Source: Chloroflexia bacterium (lineage in GTDB: Bacteria; Chloroflexota; Chloroflexia; Thermomicrobiales; UBA6265). From it: a stretch of 11,613 nucleotides of DNA. The DNA lies in assembly GCA_013694885.1 (NCBI GenBank), contig JACDBO010000469.1, forward strand, positions 1-11,613, written 5' to 3'. Made by a program: the position numbers and the translations under genes. The notes beneath the pieces are model-generated. The model was given only the letters and a program-made list of their open reading frames with translations, was not told the origin of the DNA and searched no databases. Positions 1 through 6,658 of this stretch are shown one piece after another; within the stretch, counting starts at the first letter, position 1, and every line of letters begins with the position of its first letter.

Positions 1-31
1 CTTGTCGAGGCCATAGTGAGCACAGCGGCGA

Positions 32-937
32 CTAGAGGAACTGGAGGTTTATCCAGACGCGCGAGAAATCGCGCGCCCGCAGGGCCTCCCGCCCGATGCA
101 GACGTGGAGCAGGCCGCCACCAGCCCAATCCATACCGGCATCGTCGGAGCTGTCCACCTGCACCAGCAGGCGCCAACGGTCCGCCGCCTCCCGCTCGATC
201 CGGCGCTTCCGGGCCGGGTCCGCCGCCATCCACTCGTACGGGATGCGACGGGCCGCCAGCTCGCACTGCACCAGGGTTTGCTCGCCGAGGTTATACGGGT
301 AGCCGAGGAGATGATGCCCGCCGGTTTCCCAGTCGCCACGGTTGACGTCGGCGTCGATCTCGATCAGCGCCAACCGCTCGGTCTCGGTCGGCCGGAGCGA
401 GGCGATCTCGGGTCCGTTCAGATCCGGCAGGGTCACCTCGGCGGCGAAGCGCGCGGCGCAGGGCGGAAAGCGGGCACGCTCGTTGAGTTCCGGCGGGACA
501 TCCCGCCGGATAAAGGTGGCGGGATTGCCCTCATGGTAGAGGACGCACCAGCCCAACGACTCGTCGACCTCCGGGAAGTCCGCCGGCTCGGTTTCCTCGG
601 GCAAGCCCCACCCGGCCGAATAGAGCGGCTCGCTATCCGTCTCATAGAAGATGGAGAGGCGGCCACGCGTCGAGAGCGCGACCTCGCGGTCGTGCGCGGC
701 CACGGCCGCGAGGTCGAACTGCGCGATAAAGGCCATCGGCTCGTGCCATTCCGGCCACGCCACACCGGCTGGCAGATCGGCACGACCACCCACCTTCGAG
801 GCTCCGATCGGGTGGTCCGCCTCGTCGACGGGTTGGAGGAAGACCCGGACCGTCGGGGCAGCCAATCGCACCAGGTCGTCCGCGATCCGCGCCAGACCGC
901 GCCGGTGCAGCAGCGACCGTAGCTCTGCTTCCGTCAT
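32..937 (-). CDS. DUF1963 / YwqG-family protein
   Basis: A 301-residue protein resembling the YwqG (DUF1963) family, whose biochemical role is not established. Seen in the sequence: an N-terminal helical stretch (about residues 1-25), then the family-like segment from about residue 40 with a 'GG.adLP.g..WP' pattern (KVGGRADLPAGVAWP, about 48-62), followed by 'FIAQFDLA' near residue 70 and a 'GRLSIFYE' strand near 91, which match the usual DUF1963 order. A C-terminal segment 'LLVQVDSSDDAGMDWAGGG' precedes a conserved-looking 'LHVCI' strand. The length fits the family (about 250-300). The ATG at 937 is chosen because GGAGG (plus 945-949) lies 7 nt upstream. No signal peptide or membrane segment is visible, so it is probably cytosolic. 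It is divergent from the liv operon and no functional link is evident. The family call is from motif recognition only. Confidence 0.8.
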   Translation of the reverse strand: MTEAELRSLLHRRGLARIADDLVRLAAPTVRVFLQPVDEADHPIGASKVGGRADLPAGVAWPEWHEPMAFIAQFDLAAVAAHDREVALSTRGRLSIFYETDSEPLYSAGWGLPEETEPADFPEVDESLGWCVLYHEGNPATFIRRDVPPELNERARFPPCAARFAAEVTLPDLNGPEIASLRPTETERLALIEIDADVNRGDWETGGHHLLGYPYNLGEQTLVQCELAARRIPYEWMAADPARKRRIEREAADRWRLLVQVDSSDDAGMDWAGGGLLHVCIGREALRARDFSRVWINLQFL

Positions 938-1153
938 CGCCTCCCCTCCGTCCCCCTGGTGATTCCCGGTCGTGCTTCAGCCGGAGTATAGAATGTCGCC
1001 GCCCGTTCCCCTGCTCCGCGCTCAGCGCTCCGCACCCCGTCGAGATGCATGGCGCGTATCCTGCGGTCCTTCACCCATCACTGAAAGGTTCGCGGCGCGG
1101 CACGGGGTCACATCCCGCGGCTTATCCGTTCGCGCTGATGAGGAGGCTTCTTT
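938..1153. promoter_or_regulatory. Divergent intergenic region, probable promoters for the DUF1963 gene and the liv operon
   Basis: This 216-bp gap separates two divergent genes and so should hold both promoters. The only A/T-rich patch is at 985-994. Read on the minus strand it gives TATACT (990 to 985), five of six matches to a sigma-70 -10 box. Read on the plus strand it gives TATAGA/TAGAAT. I see no convincing -35 hexamer at the proper distance on either strand, so promoter positions are uncertain. The plus-strand gene has a near-perfect Shine-Dalgarno, AGGAGG at 1141-1146, 7 nt before the ATG at 1154. Confidence 0.35.
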
Positions 1154-2440
1154 ATGTCTCGCAAGACCACTGTTTACCATCGTGGTTCTGAAGAAACGGC
1201 GCCGGTCGCTCTCTCCCGCCGCACGCTGCTCGGTCGCGCCGGGGCGCTCGGCGTCGGCCTGCCCCTGCTCGCGCGCCAGAGCGCATCCGCCCAGGGGACG
1301 CCCTCTCCGGCGGCGCCACCGCCCACCGGGGAGCCGATCACGATCGGCGCCTCGATCTCGACCACCGGGTCCAACGGGCGCACCGGGCAGTACCAGCAGG
1401 AGGCCTACCTGCTCTGGGAGGAGCAGAAGAACGCGGCCGGCGGTGTGCTCGGCCGCCCGGTGCGGATGGTCATCTACGACGACCAGTCCGACCCCGCCAC
1501 CGGCGCCCGTCTCTACGAGCGACTGATCACCGAGGATCAGGTCAACCTGATCCTCGGCCCGTACGCCTCCTCGGTCACCCAGGCCGTCGCCCAGGTCACC
1601 GAGCGCTACGGCCAGCCGCTGTTGGTGGCCGGCGCCTCCGCCGGTGAGATCTGGGAGCGCGGCTACCGCTCCGTCTTCGGCGTCTACTCCATTGCCCAGG
1701 ACTACTTCCGCGACATCGTCCTCAACATCGCCACCGCCCAGGGCTACAAGACCGCCGCGGTCATGTACGAAGATACGATCTTCCCGACATCGACCGCCCA
1801 GGGCGCCATTGCCCACTGCGGCGAGGCCGGTATCGAGGTCGTCGTCGAGGAGCAGTACCCGGCCGAAGCGACCGATGTCTCCTCGGCGCTGACCCGTGTC
1901 CGCGACGCGGCTCCCGACATGTTGATCGGCGGCTCCTACCTGCCCGACTCGGTGCTGATCACCCGGCAGGCCAAGGAACTCGGCGTCAACCCCAAGCTCT
2001 TCGCCTTCTCTGTCGGCGCCGCCCAACCCGACTTCCTCGAAACACTCGGGCCGGATGCCAACTTCGTGCTCGGCCCCTCGATGTGGGAGCCGGAGATCGA
2101 GACCGAGGGCAACGCCGACTTCCTCGCCGCCTACCGCGCGAAGTGGAGCCGCGACCCCGACTACCACGCCGCCACCGGCTACGCCGGCTGCCAGATCCTC
2201 GAAGCCGCGGTCACCAGCGCCGGCGAGATCAACCTTGAAGCCATCACCGAGCAGCTCTTCAGTTTGACCATGCCGACCGTCCTACCGGGTCAGTATCAGG
2301 TCGACGAGACCGGCAAGCAGACCGGCCATATCCCGCTGACGGTCCAATGGCAAGAGGGCGCCAAGGCCCTCGTCGCCCCAGAGGACCTCAAAACGGGCGA
2401 CCTCGTCCTGCCGACCCCCCCGTGGGACCAGCGCGGCTAG
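1154..2440 (+). CDS. ABC transporter substrate-binding protein, branched-chain amino acid (Liv/HAAT) type
   Basis: A 428-residue solute-binding protein of the periplasmic-binding-protein type 1 fold (Peripla_BP_6/LivJ-like). It should capture the ligand outside the membrane and deliver it to the LivHM permease encoded downstream. The N-terminus carries a Tat signal: SRRTLLG at residues 21-27, a hydrophobic stretch at 29-40 and an ASA-Q cleavage site near 46. A Pro/Ala-rich linker follows, then the domain opening 'ITIGASISTTGSNGRTGQ' and the 'LILGPYASSVTQAV' segment that normally contacts the ligand. Later 'PAEATDVSSALTRVRDAAPDMLIGG' matches the second lobe. The start is fixed by AGGAGG at 1141-1146. 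Tat rather than Sec export is common for such proteins in GC-rich Gram-positive-like lineages. It is the first gene of the importer. The ligand cannot be read from the sequence: leucine-type amino acids are the family default, but urea, amides and other polar solutes also occur. Confidence 0.93.
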   Translation: MSRKTTVYHRGSEETAPVALSRRTLLGRAGALGVGLPLLARQSASAQGTPSPAAPPPTGEPITIGASISTTGSNGRTGQYQQEAYLLWEEQKNAAGGVLGRPVRMVIYDDQSDPATGARLYERLITEDQVNLILGPYASSVTQAVAQVTERYGQPLLVAGASAGEIWERGYRSVFGVYSIAQDYFRDIVLNIATAQGYKTAAVMYEDTIFPTSTAQGAIAHCGEAGIEVVVEEQYPAEATDVSSALTRVRDAAPDMLIGGSYLPDSVLITRQAKELGVNPKLFAFSVGAAQPDFLETLGPDANFVLGPSMWEPEIETEGNADFLAAYRAKWSRDPDYHAATGYAGCQILEAAVTSAGEINLEAITEQLFSLTMPTVLPGQYQVDETGKQTGHIPLTVQWQEGAKALVAPEDLKTGDLVLPTPPWDQRG

Positions 2441-2455
2441 CCCGCACGCCGCATG

Positions 2456-2555
2456 CTGTCATTTCGAGCCGCAGCGAGAAATCTCTTGTTGAAGGGGAAC
2501 ATGTCTCCCACGAACGAGAGATTCCTCGTGGCAGCCCAGCCGCTCGGAATGACAG
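2456..2555. repeat. 100-bp inverted-repeat element between the binding-protein gene and livH
   Basis: The ends form an imperfect terminal inverted repeat: 2456-2469 against 2542-2555, 13 of 14 positions complementary. A second inner pair, 2475-2485 against 2518-2528, matches at 10 of 11. The left end begins CTGTCATTTCGAGC. This resembles small palindromic intergenic repeats with a GTCATT(T/C)CGAGC..GCGAGAAATC core that recur in many bacterial genomes. In RNA the element would form a long hairpin just after the binding-protein stop codon. By analogy with REP hairpins such as the one after malE, it could protect the upstream message and lower livH expression, but that is inference. A related element lies at 4724-4881. 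Confidence 0.8.
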
Positions 2556-2612
2556 ATAATGAGAGCCGAGGTGGCACTAGTTAGCCAGGCAAGTCTGGCA
2601 AGGTAAACACGG

Positions 2613-3476
2613 ATGGACCTGCTCCAGGTCATCGTCAGCGGTCTGCTGCTGGGTGGGGTCTATGCCCTGCTCGCGGCCGGCCTCAACCTCATCTTCGGCG
2701 TGATGCGGGTCATCAACCTCGCCCACGGCGAGTTGCTGATGCTCGGCGCCTACGCCACCTTCTTCTTCTACGACACCACCGGGTTGAACCCGCTGCTCGC
2801 CATCCCGCTCGTCGCCGCGGCGATGTTCGCCGGTGGCATGGTGCTCCAGCGGCTCACCATCGAGCGAGTCGTCGGCCAGCCGCTGCTCTCCTCCCTGCTG
2901 CTCACCTTCGGGCTTTCGACGCTGCTGACCGGCGTCGCCCTCAACTTGTGGACGACCAACTTCCGCTCCGTCGTCTACGAGCCGTTGACCGGTTCGCTCG
3001 GCATCGGCGGGTTGAGCATCTCCCGCTCCCGGTTGGTCGCCTTCGCCATCGCCCTGGTCGTCAGCGGCGCCACCTACGTCTTTCTCCGCCGCTCCACCTG
3101 GGGCAAGGCCATCCGCGCCACCGCCCAGCACGCCGAGGTCGCCCAGGTCTGCGGCATCGATGTCGGCCGCGTCCGCCTCGTCTCGTTCGGGCTCGGCTCG
3201 GCGATGGCCGCCACCGCCGGCTCGCTGGTCGCCATCGTCTTCACGTTCAACCCGGAGATCGGGCGCGTCTTCATCGGCAAGGCCTTCGCGATCATCGTCC
3301 TCGGTGGGCTCGGCTCGTTCGTCGGCGCTTTCCTCGGCGCGCTCACCCTCGGCGTCACCGAGACACTCGCCGCCTACTACACCTCCACCCAGCTCTCCGA
3401 GGCCGTCGCCTACGCGGTCATGGTCGGCGTCCTCCTCGTCCGCCCCTCCGGCTTCTTCGGGCAGGCCGAATCGTGA
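2613..3476 (+). CDS. livH: Branched-chain amino acid ABC transporter permease LivH
   Basis: A 287-residue integral membrane protein, one of two permease subunits of a Liv-type importer (BPD_transp_2 / LivH family). It is highly hydrophobic with about eight predicted membrane segments. The family hallmark 'GLNLIFGVMRVINLAHGE' lies at residues 23-40. The cytoplasmic EAA-like loop that docks the ATPases is at about 180-200 (CGIDVGRVRLVSFGLGSA), and the glycine-rich 'IIVLGGLGSFVGAFLGAL' is near the C-terminus. The length is normal for LivH (about 290). The start at 2613 has a modest AAGG (2600-2603) 9 nt upstream, weaker than the Shine-Dalgarno of the preceding gene. That fits lower membrane-subunit output compared with the binding protein. 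It lies 172 bp after that gene, with the spacer mostly occupied by an inverted repeat. Confidence 0.95.
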   Translation: MDLLQVIVSGLLLGGVYALLAAGLNLIFGVMRVINLAHGELLMLGAYATFFFYDTTGLNPLLAIPLVAAAMFAGGMVLQRLTIERVVGQPLLSSLLLTFGLSTLLTGVALNLWTTNFRSVVYEPLTGSLGIGGLSISRSRLVAFAIALVVSGATYVFLRRSTWGKAIRATAQHAEVAQVCGIDVGRVRLVSFGLGSAMAATAGSLVAIVFTFNPEIGRVFIGKAFAIIVLGGLGSFVGAFLGALTLGVTETLAAYYTSTQLSEAVAYAVMVGVLLVRPSGFFGQAES

Positions 3477-3487
3477 GAGCCGGGTTT

Positions 3488-3596
3488 GGCCCTCATCCCG
3501 GCGCTGACGCGCCACCCCACTCCCCCGCGGGGGAGTGGGGAAACGTCTCAGTCCTCAGTCCTCAGTCCTCAGTCCTTCGTTTGGGGGGTGAGGGCC
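3488..3596. repeat. Spacer with long-range inverted repeat, perfect 26-bp palindrome and 7-bp tandem repeats
   Basis: The livH-livM spacer is almost entirely structured. The outer arms 3488-3499 and 3585-3596 pair over 12 positions, 11 Watson-Crick and one G-U in RNA. Inside, 3515-3540 is a perfect palindrome with 13-base arms and no unpaired centre. Then 3547-3574 is four exact copies of CTCAGTC. The right outer arm, GGGGTGAGGGCC, includes the probable ribosome-binding site of livM (ATG at 3598), so the fold could hide that site until ribosomes leaving livH melt it. The palindrome has no following T-run, so it is not a classical terminator. Confidence 0.75.
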
Positions 3597-3597
3597 G

Positions 3598-4674
3598 ATG
3601 AGCGGCGTCACTGAAGAAACCCCGGCCGCTGAGCTGGAGCGCGCCCGTGAGAGCGGGCGACCTGTGGCGCGGCTCCCCCGCTGGGAGCGGCATCTCGGCT
3701 GGCTCTATCTCGTCCTCCTCCTCGGCGCGGTCGCCTGGCTGGCCTGGTTCCCGCGCCTCGCCAATGCCTACAACGTCACCCTGGCCCTCACCGTCCTACT
3801 CGTGATCGCGTTAGCGACGAGTTGGAACATCCTCTCCGGTTTCAGCGGCTACACCTCGTTCGGTCACGCCGGCTTCTTCGGCATCGGCTCCTACGTCGGC
3901 GCCCTGCTCATTTTCTACGAGCGCACCTCCTGGATTCCGGCCGTCATCCTCGCCGGGTTCGCTACCGCGCTCATCGCCCTCGTCATCGGCTACCCGACCC
4001 TGCGTCTACGCGGCCCCTACTTCGCGATCACCATGCTCGGCCTCAGCGAGTTGGCTCGCATCGTCGTCACCGCCTGGGACTCGCTGACCCTCGGCGGTCA
4101 GGGTGTCTATCTGCCGATCCTTCGCCTCGAACCACCGGTCACCAGCGGCCCGCTGATCGACCAGCTCCGCAACGTCGTCCATAACAACCAGAACTACTAC
4201 GCCATGCTGTTGCTGGCCGTCGTCGCCATCGTCGTCTCCTACGCCGTCGGTACCTCCCGCTTCGGACTTGAGTTGCTCGCCATCCGCGACGACGAGCTCG
4301 CCGCGCGGGCCATGGGCATCCGCACCACCCGCATCAAGATCACCGCCTTCGCCCTCAGCTCCTTCTTCCCCGGCGCCGCCGGCGCCATCTACGCCCGGCA
4401 CGTCGGGCTCATCGACCCGCCCTCCGTCTTCCTCGTCATCTGGTCGATCCGCGCCATCGCCACCTCGATCCTCGGTGGCCAGGGCACCATCCTCGGTCCG
4501 ATCATCGGCGCGATCGTGCTGACGCTCGTCACCGAGAAGGTCTGGGAGACCGACCCGAACCTCTACCAGGTCTTCCTCGGCGGCCTCATCGTGCTCGTCG
4601 TCCTCTTCATCCCCGGCGGCATCCTCGCCCTCCTCCAAGACCGCGGCTGGCTCCCCCGAACCCGGAGGATTTGA
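3598..4674 (+). CDS. livM: Branched-chain amino acid ABC transporter permease LivM
   Basis: A 358-residue membrane protein, the second permease of the importer (LivM family). About 35 polar residues precede the first membrane segment (about 36-53). The LivM signature 'GFSGYTSFGHAGFFGIGSYVGA' covers about residues 81-102. The EAA-like cytoplasmic loop is near 238-260, beginning AMGIRTTRIKI. The glycine-rich 'ILGGQGTILGPIIGAIV' lies in the C-terminal part, and the final segment 'VVLFIPGGILALL' is typical. The length is ordinary for LivM. The start at 3598 is preceded by a G-rich stretch (GGGGTGAGGG, 3585-3594) acting as a spaced but acceptable Shine-Dalgarno. It forms the transport channel with LivH. 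It is followed by 231 bp before livG, the longest gap inside the operon. Confidence 0.95.
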   Translation: MSGVTEETPAAELERARESGRPVARLPRWERHLGWLYLVLLLGAVAWLAWFPRLANAYNVTLALTVLLVIALATSWNILSGFSGYTSFGHAGFFGIGSYVGALLIFYERTSWIPAVILAGFATALIALVIGYPTLRLRGPYFAITMLGLSELARIVVTAWDSLTLGGQGVYLPILRLEPPVTSGPLIDQLRNVVHNNQNYYAMLLLAVVAIVVSYAVGTSRFGLELLAIRDDELAARAMGIRTTRIKITAFALSSFFPGAAGAIYARHVGLIDPPSVFLVIWSIRAIATSILGGQGTILGPIIGAIVLTLVTEKVWETDPNLYQVFLGGLIVLVVLFIPGGILALLQDRGWLPRTRRI

Positions 4675-4723
4675 CATGACGCGCTCACATAGCCTCCCTT
4701 CGCAAGCCCTTTCCCCCACGACC

Positions 4724-4881
4724 GTCATTCTGAGCTTGCGAAGAATCCCCGCGCGAAGCGCAGCGCGTAAGCGCCTTGGTCATCGTGACCAGGCCGGCAC
4801 GTCGGAGCACACGTTCTCGACGAGAGCGCCGGCTTTGCCGTCGAGCGCTTCGCGCGTCGATGCTTCCTTCGTCAGCATGAC
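4724..4881. repeat. 158-bp nested inverted-repeat element between livM and livG
   Basis: The terminal arms GTCATTCTGA (4724-4733) and its near-complement at 4872-4881 match at 9 of 10 positions. Nested inside are a perfect 11-bp pair, 4751-4761 with 4845-4855; a 6-bp pair, 4817-4822 with 4839-4844; and a small hairpin, GGTCA-TCG-TGACC, at 4778-4790. The left end (GTCATTCTGAGC..GCGAAGAATC) resembles the left end of the 2456-2555 element, so both probably belong to one repeat family. No transposase is encoded; at this size it would be MITE- or REP-like. The element fills most of the livM-livG spacer and may act as an mRNA hairpin. Confidence 0.7.
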
Positions 4882-4905
4882 GAAGGGGTGGCGGGAGGAG
4901 CAGCC

Positions 4906-5631
4906 ATGGACCAACCGGTGACGAACGAGGCGCCAGTCTTGAGCGTCGACGATCTCTCGAAACGCTTCGGCGGCGTGCAGGCCGTCGACAAGGTCAGCCT
5001 CGACATCGCGCCGGGGCGGATCACCGGCGTGATCGGGCCGAACGGCTCCGGCAAGTCGACCCTCTTCAACCTGATGACCGGCGTCGCCCGCGCCGACAGC
5101 GGCGCCGTCACCTTTCAGGGCACCGACATCACCCGACTCAGCTCCGACCGCATCAACCGCCTCGGCATCGGCCGCACCTTCCAGCTCACCCGCCTCTTCG
5201 GCAAGATGAGCGCGATCGAGAACCTCGTCGTCGTCTCCCGCCACGACCGCGCGACCGCCGAGCGCAACGCCGCCGAGCTGCTTGACCTCGTCTCGCTCGG
5301 CCACGTCCGCGACGAGTACGCCGAGAACCTCTCCTACGGTCAGCAGAAGCTGCTCGAATTCGTCCGCCTGATGATGACCGACCCCAGTCTCATCATGCTC
5401 GACGAACCCTTCGCCGGCGTAAACCCGATCATGGAGCGTCGCCTGCTCGACACGATGCGCGCCTGGCTCGACGCCGGCAAGACGATCGTGCTGACCGACC
5501 ACGAGATGGCGATCATGATGGAGATCTGCGACGACCTCTACGTCCTCGATTACGGCGAGGTGATCGCCCACGGCCCGCCCGCCGTGATCCGCGACGACGA
5601 GCGCGTGATGGAGGCCTACTTTGGCCGCTGA
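4906..5631 (+). CDS. livG: Branched-chain amino acid ABC transporter ATPase LivG
   Basis: A 241-residue cytoplasmic ATP-binding subunit that powers import with LivF. Numbered from the ATG at 4906: Walker A GPNGSGKST at 44-52, Q-loop Gln 93, ABC signature LSYGQQ at 142-147, Walker B LIMLDEP at 162-168 and switch histidine 199 in TDHEM. All catalytic elements are present. The 'GIGRTFQLTRLF' segment and the 'PFAGVNP' stretch are typical of LivG. The ATG at 4906 is preferred over an in-frame GTG at 4888 because GGGAGGAG (4893-4900) ends 5 nt before the ATG, and the GTG would place that Shine-Dalgarno inside the coding sequence. It lies 231 bp after livM, across an inverted-repeat element, and its last codons overlap the start of livF. 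Confidence 0.95.
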   Translation: MDQPVTNEAPVLSVDDLSKRFGGVQAVDKVSLDIAPGRITGVIGPNGSGKSTLFNLMTGVARADSGAVTFQGTDITRLSSDRINRLGIGRTFQLTRLFGKMSAIENLVVVSRHDRATAERNAAELLDLVSLGHVRDEYAENLSYGQQKLLEFVRLMMTDPSLIMLDEPFAGVNPIMERRLLDTMRAWLDAGKTIVLTDHEMAIMMEICDDLYVLDYGEVIAHGPPAVIRDDERVMEAYFGR

Positions 5632-6400
5632 CGGTGCCCAGGCTCAGAGTGTCCAGACACAAAGCGCCGCGGCGCCTCCCGCCAACGGTGCGCCCTTGCT
5701 CGAACTGCGCGACGTCGATGCCAGCTACGGCAAGGTCCAGATCCTGCACGCTGCTTCGCTCGCCATCCACCCCGGCGAGGTCGTCAGCATCATCGGCCCC
5801 AACGGCGCCGGCAAATCGACGGTGCTCAAGGCCGTTATGGGCATTCTGCGGCCGACTACCGGCCAGATCCTCTTCGACGGTCAGTCGATCACCGGGCTGC
5901 GACCGGACCAGATTGTCCGCCGCGGTATCGGCTACGTGCCGCAGGGGCGGATCGTCTTCCGCGATATGACCGTCGCCGAGAACCTCGAAATGGGCGCCTT
6001 CACCATCGCCGACAAGGGGCGCGTACGCCCGTTGATGGACCGCGTCTTCACCGTCTTCCCCCGCCTCGGCGAGCGCCGCACCCAGCGCGCCGGCACGATG
6101 AGTGGCGGCGAGCAGCAGATGCTGGCGATGGGCCGCGTGCTGATGAGCGAACCCCGCGTCGTGCTGATGGACGAGCCCTCGCTCGGTCTCGCCCCGCGCT
6201 TCATCGAGCTCGTCTTCGAGAAGATCGGCGAGTTGAAAGAAGCCGGCATGACCCTGCTCCTCGTCGAGCAGAACGCCGCCAAATCCCTCTCGATCAGCGA
6301 CCGCGGCTACGTGCTGGAACTCGGCCGTAACCGCTTCACCGGCAGCGGCCCCGACCTCCTCGCCGATGACCGCGTCCGCCGCCTCTACCTCGGCGGCTAG
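5621..6400 (+). CDS. livF: Branched-chain amino acid ABC transporter ATPase LivF
   Basis: A 259-residue ATP-binding subunit, partner of LivG. Walker A GPNGAGKST is at 59-67, Q-loop Gln 108, signature MSGGEQQ at 160-166, Walker B VVLMDEP at 180-186 and the LivF-type VEQN at 215-218, where most ABC ATPases have a switch histidine. That replacement is usual for LivF. The start is TTG at 5621, 11 bases inside livG, supported by GGAGG at 5610-5614 with 6-nt spacing. The overlap implies translational coupling and matched LivG:LivF production. This start gives an Ala/Gln-rich extension of about 24 residues before the domain. An alternative TTG at 5696 would remove it but lacks a Shine-Dalgarno. It is the last gene of the importer cluster. 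Confidence 0.93.
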   Translation: MAADGAQAQSVQTQSAAAPPANGAPLLELRDVDASYGKVQILHAASLAIHPGEVVSIIGPNGAGKSTVLKAVMGILRPTTGQILFDGQSITGLRPDQIVRRGIGYVPQGRIVFRDMTVAENLEMGAFTIADKGRVRPLMDRVFTVFPRLGERRTQRAGTMSGGEQQMLAMGRVLMSEPRVVLMDEPSLGLAPRFIELVFEKIGELKEAGMTLLLVEQNAAKSLSISDRGYVLELGRNRFTGSGPDLLADDRVRRLYLGG

Positions 6401-6658
6401 CCAGCCGCGCCTCGGCGACGACCGCCAACGGACGGCAAACATAGCATCTCCGGCGTTCTCCATCTTGGGCTAGGCCCTTCCCATATCTGAGAGCGGTGCC
6501 TACAATCCCGCCGGACCGGTGGCGGCGATGGGGCGAATCGCGTCGCGCCGGGTCGATCGAGCGCCGGGGCGCATCGCCGCGCCTCCCTCGCCGTCGAGCG
6601 CGCTCACTCTGCTTCGCCGTGAGACGAACGCGTACCCGCACGGAAGAGAGAGGCACCA
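6401..6658 (+). promoter_or_regulatory. Intergenic region with a candidate sigma-70 promoter (6478-6506)
   Basis: The 258-bp gap between livF and the oxidoreductase gene contains TTCCCA at 6478-6483 and TACAAT at 6501-6506, separated by 17 bp: four of six and five of six matches to the -35 and -10 consensus. If real, transcription would begin near 6513 and leave a leader of about 145 nt. A small hairpin (CCGCC 6508-6512 with GGCGG 6521-6525) sits at the expected start. This would separate the sugar-type genes from the importer operon. No clear terminator is visible after livF, so read-through remains possible. Confidence 0.35.

Noticed and set aside
104..922. Plus-strand frame (272 codons) opposite the DUF1963 gene
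   Set aside because: The minus strand carries the family motifs and a good Shine-Dalgarno; the plus frame shows neither.
1022..2167. Long minus-strand frame (381 codons) opposite the binding-protein gene
   Set aside because: It lies antisense to a well-recognised gene, is Gly/Asp/Val-rich without motifs, and arises from the G/C third-position bias of the real frame. The same applies to minus-strand frames at 2577-3515, 4006-4728, 5513-6463, 6674-7933 and 7995-8981.
2347..2559. 70-codon plus-strand frame across the end of the binding-protein gene and the repeat
   Set aside because: It is out of frame with the real gene, made of its shadow plus repeat sequence, with no supporting start site.
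3515..3540. Perfect palindrome as an intrinsic terminator after livH
   Set aside because: No T-run follows, and it lies inside an operon whose next gene must be transcribed.
3547..3574. Short tandem repeats as a CRISPR array
   Set aside because: Units are only 7 bp with no spacers, and no cas genes are present.
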